DNA of 64,000 bases, from NCBI GenBank assembly GCA_022867625.1, contig JALIFM010000007.1, forward strand, positions 62,001 to 126,000, written 5' to 3'. Made by a program: the position numbers and the translations under genes. Below the pieces are notes generated by a model that saw only the letters and a list, made by a program, of their open reading frames with translations, was not told where the DNA came from and did not search any database. This DNA is from Lachnospiraceae bacterium NSJ-143 (GTDB taxonomy: Bacteria > Bacillota > Clostridia > Lachnospirales > Anaerotignaceae). Within the stretch, counting starts at the first letter, position 1. Each line of letters starts with the position of its first letter. This document shows, one piece after another, positions 1 through 8,263 of the stretch.

Positions 1-1080
1 AACATTTATTCCTCCACGGGTTATCACTGCTTCCCCAAAGCCATGGTCTCCAGTTATCGTAAGCGGAAGTGCCTTTATAAGCGAACAAAGGCTTTTCCTT
101 TCCTCTTTAGTTACCTCATTTACCTTTTTATCTCCGTCTATGCCTGAAAGCCTCACAATAACCGGTATAAGTTTTTTAGGCAGAAGCTCGTCCAGAGCGT
201 TTATAAAGTTTTTATTTTTAAATTTGTCAAAATCCCTGAGTATTCTCAAATCAAGAGTTTTCATATCAAGGGCCGGCTTAAGGTCTATAAACAGCCTTGC
301 CTTTTTACCTTTCATATCTGTTATATGGCAGCTTGCGCTCAATATAACTGGCCCTGACACTCCAAAATGTGTAAAAAGCATTTCGCCAAAGTCTTCATAA
401 AGCTTTTTTCCATCTGTGTTTTTAACTGTAATTGAAATATTTTTAAGACTAAGGCCCATAAGCTCTGCACACCATTTTTCCTCAGTGCACAGCGGTACAA
501 GTGACGGCATAAGCTTTGTAACATTGTGGCCGCAGTCTTTCGCAAATTTATATCCGTCTCCTGTAGAACCTGTACCGGGGTACGACAGGCCACCTGTAGT
601 AACAATTACCGCATCGGAGTAATATTGCCTACCGTTTAAAAGCTTTATGCCTTTAACTGAACTGTTGGACACTATAAGCTTTTCTACTCTTGAGTCAAGA
701 TGGATATTCACTTTGTTTTTCTTCATATATCTTTCAAGCGCATGGGCTATATCCCCCGCTTTATCAGATACCGGAAACACCCTGTTGCCTCGCTCTACTT
801 TAGTTTTTACACCAAGCCTATCAAAAAATTCAACAGTATCCTCACTTGTAAACCCATATAAAGCACTGTACAAAAAATAAGGATTGTTTGGTATATTGTT
901 TATAAAATTGTCAACATCGCTGGCATTTGTTACATTACAACGCCCTTTGCCGGTAATGTATATCTTTTTGCCCACTATATTGTTACGCTCAAATATATGA
1001 ACCTCATGACCGTTTTCAGCCGCACGCCCCGCCGCTATCATACCCGCCGGCCCAGCTCCTACCACAATTACCCTGCCCAT
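1..1080 (-). CDS. BaiN/HI0933-family FAD-dependent oxidoreductase (C-terminus outside window)
   Basis: This is a flavoprotein of the HI0933/YhiN/BaiN family. The N-terminus carries a Rossmann dinucleotide-binding motif (GAGPAGM at residues 8-14) followed by the family's GKGRCNVTN segment near residue 48, and the TGGLSYPGTGSTGDG block lies further in. Members are cytoplasmic and FAD-binding, and most have no proven substrate. BaiN in bile-acid-converting clostridia was proposed to act on steroids, but the name alone does not support that here. The start is the ATG at 1078-1080. The frame is open to base 1, so about 360 residues are visible and the C-terminus is missing. It follows the histidine phosphatase gene by 14 bp and is probably co-transcribed with it. 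Confidence 0.85.
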   Translation of the reverse strand, partial: MGRVIVVGAGPAGMIAAGRAAENGHEVHIFERNNIVGKKIYITGKGRCNVTNASDVDNFINNIPNNPYFLYSALYGFTSEDTVEFFDRLGVKTKVERGNRVFPVSDKAGDIAHALERYMKKNKVNIHLDSRVEKLIVSNSSVKGIKLLNGRQYYSDAVIVTTGGLSYPGTGSTGDGYKFAKDCGHNVTKLMPSLVPLCTEEKWCAELMGLSLKNISITVKNTDGKKLYEDFGEMLFTHFGVSGPVILSASCHITDMKGKKARLFIDLKPALDMKTLDLRILRDFDKFKNKNFINALDELLPKKLIPVIVRLSGIDGDKKVNEVTKEERKSLCSLIKALPLTITGDHGFGEAVITRGGINV

Positions 1081-1094
1081 ACAAACACCTCCGG

Positions 1095-1715
1095 TCAGAT
1101 AAGCCCATTATCCGGTATATGGGAAGTATCATTAAGTATCCTTAAAACCGCTCCGCCCTTTTTTAACTCAAGCAGCGAAATTGATGTGTTGTCTATCCAC
1201 GTGCTGTTATACAAATCCTCTTTTATGCCAAGCAGATATTTTATCATAAGACGTATTATACCGCCGTGTGACACAATTACAATATTTGTATTGTCTTTTC
1301 CATCAAGCACCATATCAAGGCCTTTTTTAATTCTTTCTGTCACGGCGTCAAAGCTTCCGTCTCCCGGAAATGTATGCTCCTGAGGGTGAAGCAGAAACTC
1401 GTCAAATTCCTTTCCGTAGAGTGCTGAAAGCTCATCCCTTGTCCTGCCTTCCCAAATTCCAAAATTTATTTCTTTAAAATATTCAGATGTTTTTATTTCA
1501 AGGCCTTTAGCGCTGGCTATTGGTTCAGCTGTTTTAACAGCCCTTTTAAGAGGCGATGCATAAAGCTCGTCAACAGCAATCCCCTTAAACCTCTCGCCAA
1601 GGCGTCTCGCCTGTTCAATTCCTTTATCGCTCAGCTCAATATCAGTCCAGCCCTGGAAACGTTTAACTGTATTCCACTCTGTTTCGCCATGTCTTACCAA
1701 ATATAATCTTATCAT
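1095..1715 (-). CDS. Histidine phosphatase family protein (phosphoglycerate mutase-like)
   Basis: A 206-residue member of the histidine phosphatase superfamily. The phospho-acceptor motif RHGETEWN lies at residues 8-15, and the second catalytic histidine is in VSHGGIIR near residue 150. The size and the GRTRDELSALYG segment resemble cofactor-dependent phosphoglycerate mutase-like and alpha-ribazole phosphatase (CobC) proteins. No cobalamin genes are nearby, so the substrate cannot be named. It is a soluble cytoplasmic enzyme. It lies 14 bp upstream of the flavoprotein gene and is separated from rluB by a terminator hairpin, so it probably starts its own short transcript. Confidence 0.85.
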   Translation of the reverse strand: MIRLYLVRHGETEWNTVKRFQGWTDIELSDKGIEQARRLGERFKGIAVDELYASPLKRAVKTAEPIASAKGLEIKTSEYFKEINFGIWEGRTRDELSALYGKEFDEFLLHPQEHTFPGDGSFDAVTERIKKGLDMVLDGKDNTNIVIVSHGGIIRLMIKYLLGIKEDLYNSTWIDNTSISLLELKKGGAVLRILNDTSHIPDNGLI

Positions 1716-1794
1716 ATTTAAACCACCTGTAAACTTCTGTATTTAAAAACCGTACACAGTATTCTGCCTCGGATTTTGTCTGACCTTACAATAC

Positions 1795-1822
1795 CAAAAT
1801 AAAGTGCCCCATAAAGAGGCAC
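1795..1822 (-). terminator. Rho-independent terminator after rluB
   Basis: Arms at 1804-1810 and 1816-1822 form a 7-bp stem (one G-U pair) with a 5-nt loop. On the minus strand the hairpin is followed by a T-rich tract (TTTATTTT). It lies 5 bp beyond the rluB stop codon. Confidence 0.75.
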
Positions 1823-1827
1823 ATTAT

Positions 1828-2541
1828 TTATAAACTTTTAAGATACGCCACTTCTCTGTCTGTAAGGTAGCGGTACGCTCCCTTTTTAAGGTCTCCAAGC
1901 TCTATATTGCCTGTTCCAACCCTTTTAAGCGTTGCAACAGGGTGCTTTATGGCATCGCACATCTTTCTTACCTGCCTGTTTTTTCCTTCTGTTATAGTAA
2001 TTTTGCAGACACAGTATTTCCCCAGGTCTTCTAAGATTTCAAGCTTTGCTGGCTGTGTCAAACCAGTATCTATTTTGACCCCATAACTGAATTCGCGTAT
2101 ATTATTTTCGTCCGGCCTGCCAAAAAGCTTCGCTATATAAGTTTTTTCCACCTGCTTACTTGGGTGAGTAAGTTTATAGGTAAGCTCCCCATCGTTTGTA
2201 AGCAGCAGCAGCCCTGATGTATCATAATCAAGCCGCCCTACAGGAACTACCCTCTCTTTAACCCCTTTTATTAAATCCATTACTGTCGGCCTGTCAAACT
2301 GGTCTTTTACTGTTGTAACAAAACCCTCAGGCTTATTGAGCATTATGTAAACATGCTTGCCGGCACCCTTAACACGCTTGCCATTGTAGTAAACCTCGTC
2401 AGTTTCATTGTCAACCTTCGTTCCCAATTCAGTGACTGTTACACCGTTTACCTGTATTTTTCCTGCCAGTATCAGCTCCTCGGCCTTCCTTCTTGACGCT
2501 ACGCCGGCATCGGCAAGAAATTTCTGCAACCTAACTTCCAT
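1828..2541 (-). CDS. rluB: 23S rRNA pseudouridine synthase RluB-type (RsuA family)
   Basis: A 237-residue pseudouridine synthase of the RsuA/RluB/RluE group. An N-terminal S4 RNA-binding domain spans about residues 1-65 and the catalytic domain follows. The active-site aspartate is in GRLDYDTSG (D105). The motif GKNRQVRKM near residue 185 is typical of this family. RluB modifies helix 89 of 23S rRNA; substrate assignment here rests on family membership, and RsuA (16S) is the main alternative. In B. subtilis rluB lies near dacB and scpA/scpB, and here too it sits next to a D,D-carboxypeptidase gene with scpAB a few genes upstream. Confidence 0.88.
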   Translation of the reverse strand: MEVRLQKFLADAGVASRRKAEELILAGKIQVNGVTVTELGTKVDNETDEVYYNGKRVKGAGKHVYIMLNKPEGFVTTVKDQFDRPTVMDLIKGVKERVVPVGRLDYDTSGLLLLTNDGELTYKLTHPSKQVEKTYIAKLFGRPDENNIREFSYGVKIDTGLTQPAKLEILEDLGKYCVCKITITEGKNRQVRKMCDAIKHPVATLKRVGTGNIELGDLKKGAYRYLTDREVAYLKSL

Positions 2542-2563
2542 ATTTTTTCCTCCTGAGTATATA

Positions 2564-3733
2564 TCACTGCTTTAGTATAAACTTAAAATCAATATTTAGC
2601 CAGAGGTTTATTACTTTTTTAAGGCAGGAATCAAAATCATGCCTTTTAATATTTTCACAGGCTACTATATCAGTCTCAAAAAGCTTTTCTCCCTGAGCTG
2701 TATATACTTCAGCCTTACCCAAAACATCATTTATATTCACAGGCGCCTCAACAGACTCTTTTAAATCGTAAACAGTTTTCAGACCTTTAATTTCTTCATC
2801 TGACAGATAGGCATAGCCTTCTCCGGCTGTTTTTGTATTTACAAAGCCCTCCTTTGAATAAAGCACCTGAACTTTTCCCATATCCATACCGGCGTCCATA
2901 ATCTTAACCTTTTTAAAATTATCAAAGCCGTAATTAAGCATAGCCTTTGTGTCACTCCATTTTCTTTCCTTGCCGGCACTGCCCCAGCCGCTTGCCAGAA
3001 CGACCGTTATAAGCTCCATTCCATCTCTCTTGGCGGCGCCTACAAAACAGTTGCCAGCCTTTCCGGTAAACCCTGTTTTAACACCGATAGCACCATCGTA
3101 TTCATTAAGCAGGCGGTTTTTGTTATAAAGGCTATAGCTCTTTTCATCCCCGTTTTTAAGTGGAATAGTTATTGACGGGGTGTTTATTATTTTTACAAAT
3201 TCATCATTACCCAAAGCATATCTTGATATAAGTGCCATATCGTAAGCGGTCGAGTGGTGATTATCCTTATCAAGTCCATTAGGAGTTACAAATTCAGTGT
3301 GCACAGCACCAATCTCCCTAGCTTTGCTGTTCATCATGTCTGCAAAACCTTCCACAGAACCGCCTATATGTTCAGCTATAACAACAGCTGAGTCATTGGC
3401 TGACATAAGCATAAGAGGATAAAGCAAGTCATAAAGCCTGTGTTTTTCACCTTTGGATAATCCCATATGTACCTTTGGCGCAGCTGCCGCCTTTGCAGAA
3501 GCCTCCGTCACATCATCAAGCTTTCCGCTTTCAAGGGCAAGTATGGCTGTCATAATTTTTGTGGTGCTTGCCATAGGAAGCTCCTCGTTCATATTTTTCT
3601 GCCACAGTACACGCCCTGTTTCATATTCCATAAGTACCGCCCCCTGAGCATATACCTCGGGCTGATTTTCAGAAGCAAGCACGTTGAACGGAAAGCAAAA
3701 TAGTATAATTAAAATTAAAATAATCCTTCTCAC
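2564..3733 (-). CDS. D-alanyl-D-alanine carboxypeptidase (PBP5/DacF family, S11)
   Basis: A 389-residue penicillin-binding protein of peptidase family S11, which trims the terminal D-Ala from peptidoglycan stem peptides outside the membrane. A signal peptide covers about residues 1-20 (RRIILILIILF core). The three active-site motifs are visible: STTK with the nucleophile at S56, SAN near residue 114, and KTG within VKTGFTGKAG. A beta-rich C-terminal domain follows, typical of PBP5-like enzymes. The start is a GTG (3731-3733) preceded by AGGTGG. Its place beside rluB and scpAB resembles B. subtilis dacB or dacF loci, but no sporulation neighbour is present, so I give no symbol. Confidence 0.88.
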   Translation of the reverse strand: MRRIILILIILFCFPFNVLASENQPEVYAQGAVLMEYETGRVLWQKNMNEELPMASTTKIMTAILALESGKLDDVTEASAKAAAAPKVHMGLSKGEKHRLYDLLYPLMLMSANDSAVVIAEHIGGSVEGFADMMNSKAREIGAVHTEFVTPNGLDKDNHHSTAYDMALISRYALGNDEFVKIINTPSITIPLKNGDEKSYSLYNKNRLLNEYDGAIGVKTGFTGKAGNCFVGAAKRDGMELITVVLASGWGSAGKERKWSDTKAMLNYGFDNFKKVKIMDAGMDMGKVQVLYSKEGFVNTKTAGEGYAYLSDEEIKGLKTVYDLKESVEAPVNINDVLGKAEVYTAQGEKLFETDIVACENIKRHDFDSCLKKVINLWLNIDFKFILKQ

Positions 3734-3810
3734 AAAACCACCTCATAATATTTTATAAAAAATACCGCGGTGTATTCTGCTTTTATTTAAATTCTCTAAA
3801 GCTTCTGTAT

Positions 3811-4470
3811 TTATTTTTTCTCAATCTCATTTCTTATATCCTGCATGCGCCTGTCAAGCTCATCACACAAAAGAGCGCATTCTTTTAGTCTGCCAGCTAT
3901 GCCTTCAGGATTTTCCAAGTCCTGCTTATATCTGAGCTTGTGGTCAAGGCTGGCCCATGAGTCCATAGCTATAGTCCTCAGCTGTACCTCTGATTTCATA
4001 TATTTTTTTTCGTTTGAAAGGAATATAGGCACCTCAATAATTAAATGCAGGCTTCTATAACCGTTCTCCTTGGGATTCTTTATGTAATCCTTCATTCTTA
4101 AAAGCTTTATATCGTCCTGATTAATCAGCAGATTCGCCACAGTATAGATATCGTCCACAAATGAACATATTACCCTTATGCCAGCTATGTCAAACAGATT
4201 TTCCTCTATGCTTTCAACTGTAAGCTCAAATCCCCTGCGCTTCATTTTTTCTATTATGCTCATCGGCTTTTTTAACCTTGTTTTGATTGACTCAATAGGA
4301 TTTCGGTTATGGTTAAGTGAAAACTCGGCGTTAAGCACATTGAGCTTTGTCTCAACTTCCATTATCGCGCACTCGTATCTCATCATAAGATTTAAAAACG
4401 GTTCTGCGTTTTTTCGTAAAATTTCGGGCCCGTTCGGCAAAAGTATATCTTTAAAATCATCATCTCTCAT
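3811..4470 (-). CDS. Small alarmone synthetase, RelQ/YjbM type GTP pyrophosphokinase
   Basis: A 219-residue single-domain (p)ppGpp synthetase that transfers pyrophosphate from ATP to GTP or GDP. It has only the RelA/SpoT synthetase domain: the substrate-binding KENGYRSLHL segment and the EVQLRTIAMDSWASLDHKLRYK block are seen, and the HD hydrolase, TGS and ACT domains of long RSH enzymes are absent. Length fits the RelQ/SAS1 group. I place the start at the ATG at 4468-4470, 7 nt from GGAGG; an upstream in-frame ATG at 4476 is only 1 nt from that site. A terminator hairpin separates it from the downstream end of the uxaA gene, so it probably has its own promoter. Confidence 0.9.
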   Translation of the reverse strand: MRDDDFKDILLPNGPEILRKNAEPFLNLMMRYECAIMEVETKLNVLNAEFSLNHNRNPIESIKTRLKKPMSIIEKMKRRGFELTVESIEENLFDIAGIRVICSFVDDIYTVANLLINQDDIKLLRMKDYIKNPKENGYRSLHLIIEVPIFLSNEKKYMKSEVQLRTIAMDSWASLDHKLRYKQDLENPEGIAGRLKECALLCDELDRRMQDIRNEIEKK

Positions 4471-4530
4471 TACCATGCCTCCAAAAATTTATTTTGCTGT
4501 GTCCGATAACCCCCAGTTTTAAAATATTCG

Positions 4531-4560
4531 TTCAAAAGGCGGAATACAATGTATTCCGCC
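4531..4560 (-). terminator. Hairpin terminator after uxaA large subunit
   Basis: A perfect 10-bp stem (arms 4538-4547 and 4551-4560) with a 3-nt loop is followed on the minus strand by only four T residues. It stands about 80 bp beyond the uxaA stop and before the alarmone synthetase gene. The stem is strong and the U-tract is short. Confidence 0.6.
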
Positions 4561-4643
4561 AAGCCTGCCGAAAAAAGCATTCTGATATTTACAAGCCGCC
4601 AGTGTATAAAAATCTTAAAACACACTGTCCACTCAGAAAATAT

Positions 4644-5804
4644 TTAACAGAAATTACATTTCCTAGCCATAGACATATCGTTAAAACCAAGTGACTCAGC
4701 CTTGCTCTTTCGTCCGTTAACCACTTTCATCAGAATATCAAAAAGCTCTTTGCCATTTTCCTCAATTGTCTTTTCACCTGATATAATTCCGCTGGCATCA
4801 AAGTCAATATTATCAGCCATAAGCTTTGCCGTCTCGGCGTTTCCAGTAATTTTTATAACAGGCACAATGCCGTTTCCTGTAGGTGTTCCTCTGCCGGTTG
4901 TAAAAATTACAACCTGAGCACCTCCTGCAACCATAGCTGCGATAGAAGCTATGTCCTGCCCTGGGGTATCCATTACAACAAGGCCTTTTTTGTCTACCAT
5001 TTCGCCGTAATTATACACTTCTGTTATAGGCGAATAGCCGGCCTTATGTATACAGCCAAGCGATTTTTCCTCAAGTGTTGTAAGTCCGCCTTCCTTGTTG
5101 CCGGCTGAAGGGTTTCCGTCTCTGAGGCTTTCGCCGAGCTTTTCAAAATATTCCTCATTATTTTTAATTATATCAAGAAGCTTTTTGGACACTTCTTCAT
5201 TTACACACCTTGGGGCAAGAATGTCTTCTGTGCCAACAAGTTCGCTTGTCTCTGAAAGTATTGAGGTCGCGCCAAGTGAAACTATTTTGTCACTTACCTC
5301 GCCAAGCGTAGGGTTTGCTGCAAGGCCGCTTGTCGGGTCGCTTCCCCCACACTCTGTAGCCAGTATAAGCTCCGATATATCCGCGTCTTCCTTTACAAGC
5401 TCAGATGCCTCTCTGCTCATCTCCGATGCATACTTTACTCCAATCTCAGCAGCTTTTATTGTGCCTCCGGCATCTCTTATAACAACACTTTTGACAGGCT
5501 TATTGGTTTTCTCCTGTATTCTTTTAACAAGCTCGTCCGGCTTAACATTCTCACATGTATTGGCAACAACAACAGTTCCGTAAACGTTTGGGTTTGCGGC
5601 AAAGCCAGACAAAACCCTGTATGTTATCTCAAGGTCAGCGGCTGAAAGTGCGCAGCCCCCCTGGTTTGGAATATATACCGAGCCAGGAACCTGACTTGAT
5701 ATAAACCTTGCTGTCTCGCTTGCACAAAGTGAACAAGGCAGAACAAGCACATGGTTTCTTATTCCAACTTTGCCGTCAGGCCTTCTGTATCCCTTAAAAT
5801 TCAT
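4644..5804 (-). CDS. UxaA family hydro-lyase, large (catalytic) subunit
   Basis: A 386-residue protein homologous to the C-terminal catalytic part of altronate dehydratase (UxaA), galactarate dehydratase (GarD) and the large subunit of (2R)-sulfolactate sulfo-lyase (SuyB). Family landmarks are RPDGKVGIRNHVLVLP near the N-terminus, CSLCASE, QGGCALSAAD, and ATECGGSDPTSGLAANP around residue 150. Conserved cysteines, including the C-terminal CNFC, are consistent with a bound metal or Fe-S centre. The start is the ATG at 5804, 8 nt after GGAGG. The matching small subunit lies just upstream. No hexuronate, aldarate or sulfonate genes are in the window, so the substrate is open. Confidence 0.82.
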   Translation of the reverse strand: MNFKGYRRPDGKVGIRNHVLVLPCSLCASETARFISSQVPGSVYIPNQGGCALSAADLEITYRVLSGFAANPNVYGTVVVANTCENVKPDELVKRIQEKTNKPVKSVVIRDAGGTIKAAEIGVKYASEMSREASELVKEDADISELILATECGGSDPTSGLAANPTLGEVSDKIVSLGATSILSETSELVGTEDILAPRCVNEEVSKKLLDIIKNNEEYFEKLGESLRDGNPSAGNKEGGLTTLEEKSLGCIHKAGYSPITEVYNYGEMVDKKGLVVMDTPGQDIASIAAMVAGGAQVVIFTTGRGTPTGNGIVPVIKITGNAETAKLMADNIDFDASGIISGEKTIEENGKELFDILMKVVNGRKSKAESLGFNDMSMARKCNFC

Positions 5805-5860
5805 TATAAGCACCTCCGAATATGTATAAAATCAGTTAACAATAGTCAAAAACAATTAAA

Positions 5861-6133
5861 TTAATGAAATTTACTGTCAAGATTCCATGTATGTACATGT
5901 TCACCTGCTTTAATATCTGCTAAAGCATAGCCTATCTTACATCCGTACTTGTATATGACCTCACCTTTTTTTATATCCTTCAGTGCTGTTTTATGATATA
6001 CCGGAATGTCTGTAACAGCTTTTATACAGTAATCTGTTCCATTTATTCTGTATCTAATTTCATCTCCGTCCTTTACAGGGGAAGTCACTGTAGCAACAGT
6101 ATCCTTTTCATTGATTACAACGCATGTATACAT
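5861..6133 (-). CDS. UxaA family small subunit (SAF domain)
   Basis: A 90-residue SAF-domain protein corresponding to the N-terminal part of altronate dehydratase or to the SuyA small subunit. Its end, GEHVHTWNLDS, resembles the family's typical GEHVHVHN motif. I place the start at the ATG at 6131-6133 because a strong AAGGAGG site lies 6-7 nt upstream. It begins within 2 bp of the scpB stop codon, so it is probably in the scpA-scpB transcript. The large subunit follows after 56 bp, and together they form one split hydro-lyase. Confidence 0.82.
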   Translation of the reverse strand: MYTCVVINEKDTVATVTSPVKDGDEIRYRINGTDYCIKAVTDIPVYHKTALKDIKKGEVIYKYGCKIGYALADIKAGEHVHTWNLDSKFH

Positions 6134-6134
6134 A

Positions 6135-6692
6135 TTAAACCTCCTTATACTCCTCACCGGCTAAGCCGGCATTAATATTATCCAGATTTTCCAAAGACGG
6201 CAAATCCTTTGCCGATGATAAACCAAAATACCTCAAAAATTCATTTGTTGTGCCAAAAAGTATTGGTTTTCCAGGCGCGTCAAGCCTTCCTGCCTCCATA
6301 ATGAGACCTTTTTCAAGAAGCCTGTTTACAGCATGCTCAGCGCTTACTCCACGAATTTCTTCTATCTGAGATTTTGTAACCGGCTGTCTGTAAGCAATAA
6401 TTGACAGCGTCTCCAGCAGCGGCTGTGTCATAAACTGCTGCTTAGGAAGCTTGCACAATGTGCTGACATACTCAAAACACTCAGGAGCTGAGCACATCTG
6501 AAAGCTGTTTTCCAACTCAACTATCCTTATGCCCCTTTTCTGCTGTATATATTTTTCTGAAAGCGCCTTGACAACAGCTTTCGTTGTAGCCTTGTCCATA
6601 TTTAAAGCATTGGCAATATCGCCTAAAGCCACCTCTTTTCCGGATACAAAAAGCATGGCCTCAACAACTGATTCCATTTCCTCAATTTTCAT
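6135..6692 (-). CDS. scpB: Segregation and condensation protein B
   Basis: A 185-residue kleisin-associated winged-helix protein. ScpB dimers bind ScpA and form the bacterial condensin with Smc, which compacts and helps separate the replicated origin region. The first winged helix is visible in ESVVEAMLFVSGKEV and the second in the ETLSIIAYRQPVTKSQIEEIRGVSAEHAVNRLL region, both family hallmarks. Its ATG overlaps the last base of the scpA stop (TAATG), which indicates translational coupling. The partner Smc is also in this window, about 26 kb away in another operon. Confidence 0.95.
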   Translation of the reverse strand: MKIEEMESVVEAMLFVSGKEVALGDIANALNMDKATTKAVVKALSEKYIQQKRGIRIVELENSFQMCSAPECFEYVSTLCKLPKQQFMTQPLLETLSIIAYRQPVTKSQIEEIRGVSAEHAVNRLLEKGLIMEAGRLDAPGKPILFGTTNEFLRYFGLSSAKDLPSLENLDNINAGLAGEEYKEV

Positions 6693-7447
6693 TACAACAC
6701 TTCCTGTTTTTTGGTAATTATTATTTCACCAAAATTCTGTTCCTGACTTATTGTCATAAAGCCTGCTTTTATAAGCTCCAGCAGCGCCAGAAACGTAACC
6801 GCCACTTCAGACCGTTTTGAGCTTTGTGAAAATATTTCCCTGAATTTAAGCTTTGGCGTAAGGTATAAAAGCTCCCTGAGGTGTTCAATTTTTTCCTCTA
6901 TCGTAAACTCATCTCTCTCAACAGAGTCAAATCCTCCCCTAACCTTATCGGCCTTAAAATCCATTCGCCTCATAACAGTCTTATAAGCGTTTACCAAATC
7001 ATCAAATGTAACACCATTCATAAAACTTTCAATATCATCGTTATAGTCAAACTTAAGCTTCTCAAGGAAGGTGTCCGGCTTTTTATACAGCATTTGTGAA
7101 TAAACAGCCTCTTTATCTTTAAGCGCCTTTGCGGCCTCGCAGTACTTCCTGTATTCTATAAGCCTGTTTACAAGCTCCTCCCTTGGGTCCGGCTCATCCT
7201 CATTGTCCTTAGGGGTTTTTGGAAGCAGCATCTTTGATTTTATCTCCATAAGCGTAGCAGCCATAACAAGAAAGCTGCTCATGATATCCATATCCATACT
7301 GCCGGCGTTATATATTACTTCCATATATTGTTCCGTGACCTCTGCTATTGGTATATCATAAATATCTATCTTGTTTTTTTCAATTAAATGATATAGAAGG
7401 CTGAGCGGCCCATGGAAATTTTCGAGCCTTAAAGTTATATTCTCCAT
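6692..7447 (-). CDS. scpA: Segregation and condensation protein A (kleisin)
   Basis: A 251-residue kleisin that bridges the Smc head domains with ScpB. The N-terminal FHGPLSLLYHLIEKNKIDIYDI segment and the MEIKSKMLLP helix near residue 75 are characteristic of ScpA, and a C-terminal winged helix ends the protein. The usual N-terminal residues are FEGPLDLLLHLI; here FHGPLSLLYHLI is slightly divergent but recognisable. The gene lies between a degenerate M50 membrane protein and scpB, an order common in clostridia. Confidence 0.95.
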   Translation of the reverse strand: MENITLRLENFHGPLSLLYHLIEKNKIDIYDIPIAEVTEQYMEVIYNAGSMDMDIMSSFLVMAATLMEIKSKMLLPKTPKDNEDEPDPREELVNRLIEYRKYCEAAKALKDKEAVYSQMLYKKPDTFLEKLKFDYNDDIESFMNGVTFDDLVNAYKTVMRRMDFKADKVRGGFDSVERDEFTIEEKIEHLRELLYLTPKLKFREIFSQSSKRSEVAVTFLALLELIKAGFMTISQEQNFGEIIITKKQEVL

Positions 7448-7461
7448 ATCTTTCCACAGCC

Positions 7462-8070
7462 TTAAATTATATTCATTACAAAACTGATTATAGGCCCCAT
7501 AATAATATCTACATAACCCATAAACAGGAATAAAAGAAACGCCATCTGTATAATTTTTTCGTACTGCAAATATTTAAAGTACGAATTGGCAGGCATAACG
7601 CATGAAAGTACTTTTACACAGTCCATAGGCGCAACCGGCAGCAAGTTATACACAGCTATGCATATACTGTATTTTTTAAGGTTTGCAAGGAATATAAAAA
7701 ACAGAAAGCTTCCTGAACCTCCCGTTTTTTTAGCTGCCATACCGTATACAAACGATATTATAATGGCACAGATAATATTTGCAACAGAAGGCGCAACAGC
7801 AGTAATAAGTGTATCCCGCTTTCTGTCCTTATAAAACATGGCGCTTGTCTCAACCGGCTTTCCCCAGCCAAACCCTGTAGCCCATGCAAGTATAAACCCC
7901 ACCGGTTCAAAATGTTTGACAGGATTCAGTGTAAGCCTGCCCTCGTTTTTAGGTTTCTTATCTCCAAGCATGGTTGAAACTGCCGCTCTGACAAATTCAT
8001 GAATAGTAGTTGCAAACAAAACAGCAGGTATTTCAAGAGCTAAAATTAACAAACTGGCTATCGGTGTCAT
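7462..8070 (-). CDS. Site-2-protease (M50) family membrane protein with altered zinc motif
   Basis: A 202-residue multi-pass membrane protein clearly related to the short M50 peptidases that sit next to scpA in many Firmicutes: GRLTLNPVKHFEPVGF, GFGWGKPV and the DTL(I)TAVAP region align with that family. The metal-binding HExxH is HEFVR (residues 24-28 from the ATG start), so the second histidine is an arginine (AGA). The downstream (N)PxDG motif reads APMDC. It is therefore likely inactive as a protease, which is inference. I start at the ATG 8068-8070, with AGGA about 13 nt upstream. A TTG at 8094 would add 8 residues but lacks a clear ribosome site. Confidence 0.8.
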   Translation of the reverse strand: MTPIASLLILALEIPAVLFATTIHEFVRAAVSTMLGDKKPKNEGRLTLNPVKHFEPVGFILAWATGFGWGKPVETSAMFYKDRKRDTLITAVAPSVANIICAIIISFVYGMAAKKTGGSGSFLFFIFLANLKKYSICIAVYNLLPVAPMDCVKVLSCVMPANSYFKYLQYEKIIQMAFLLFLFMGYVDIIMGPIISFVMNII

Positions 8071-8263
8071 AAATATTAAAATGTCCTTTCCCAATAAATT
8101 TTGTAACGCCAGTAACTAATCAAAAACGTATCTGGCGTAAACCAACCATTTTTAATGATAACAAATTTTTTATTCTTAGTCTATACGTATACAATTATTT
8201 GTTAAAAAATCAGCAAATTGTACATATTCCAAAACTTCATAAAAGTACAATGGATTTTAAACC

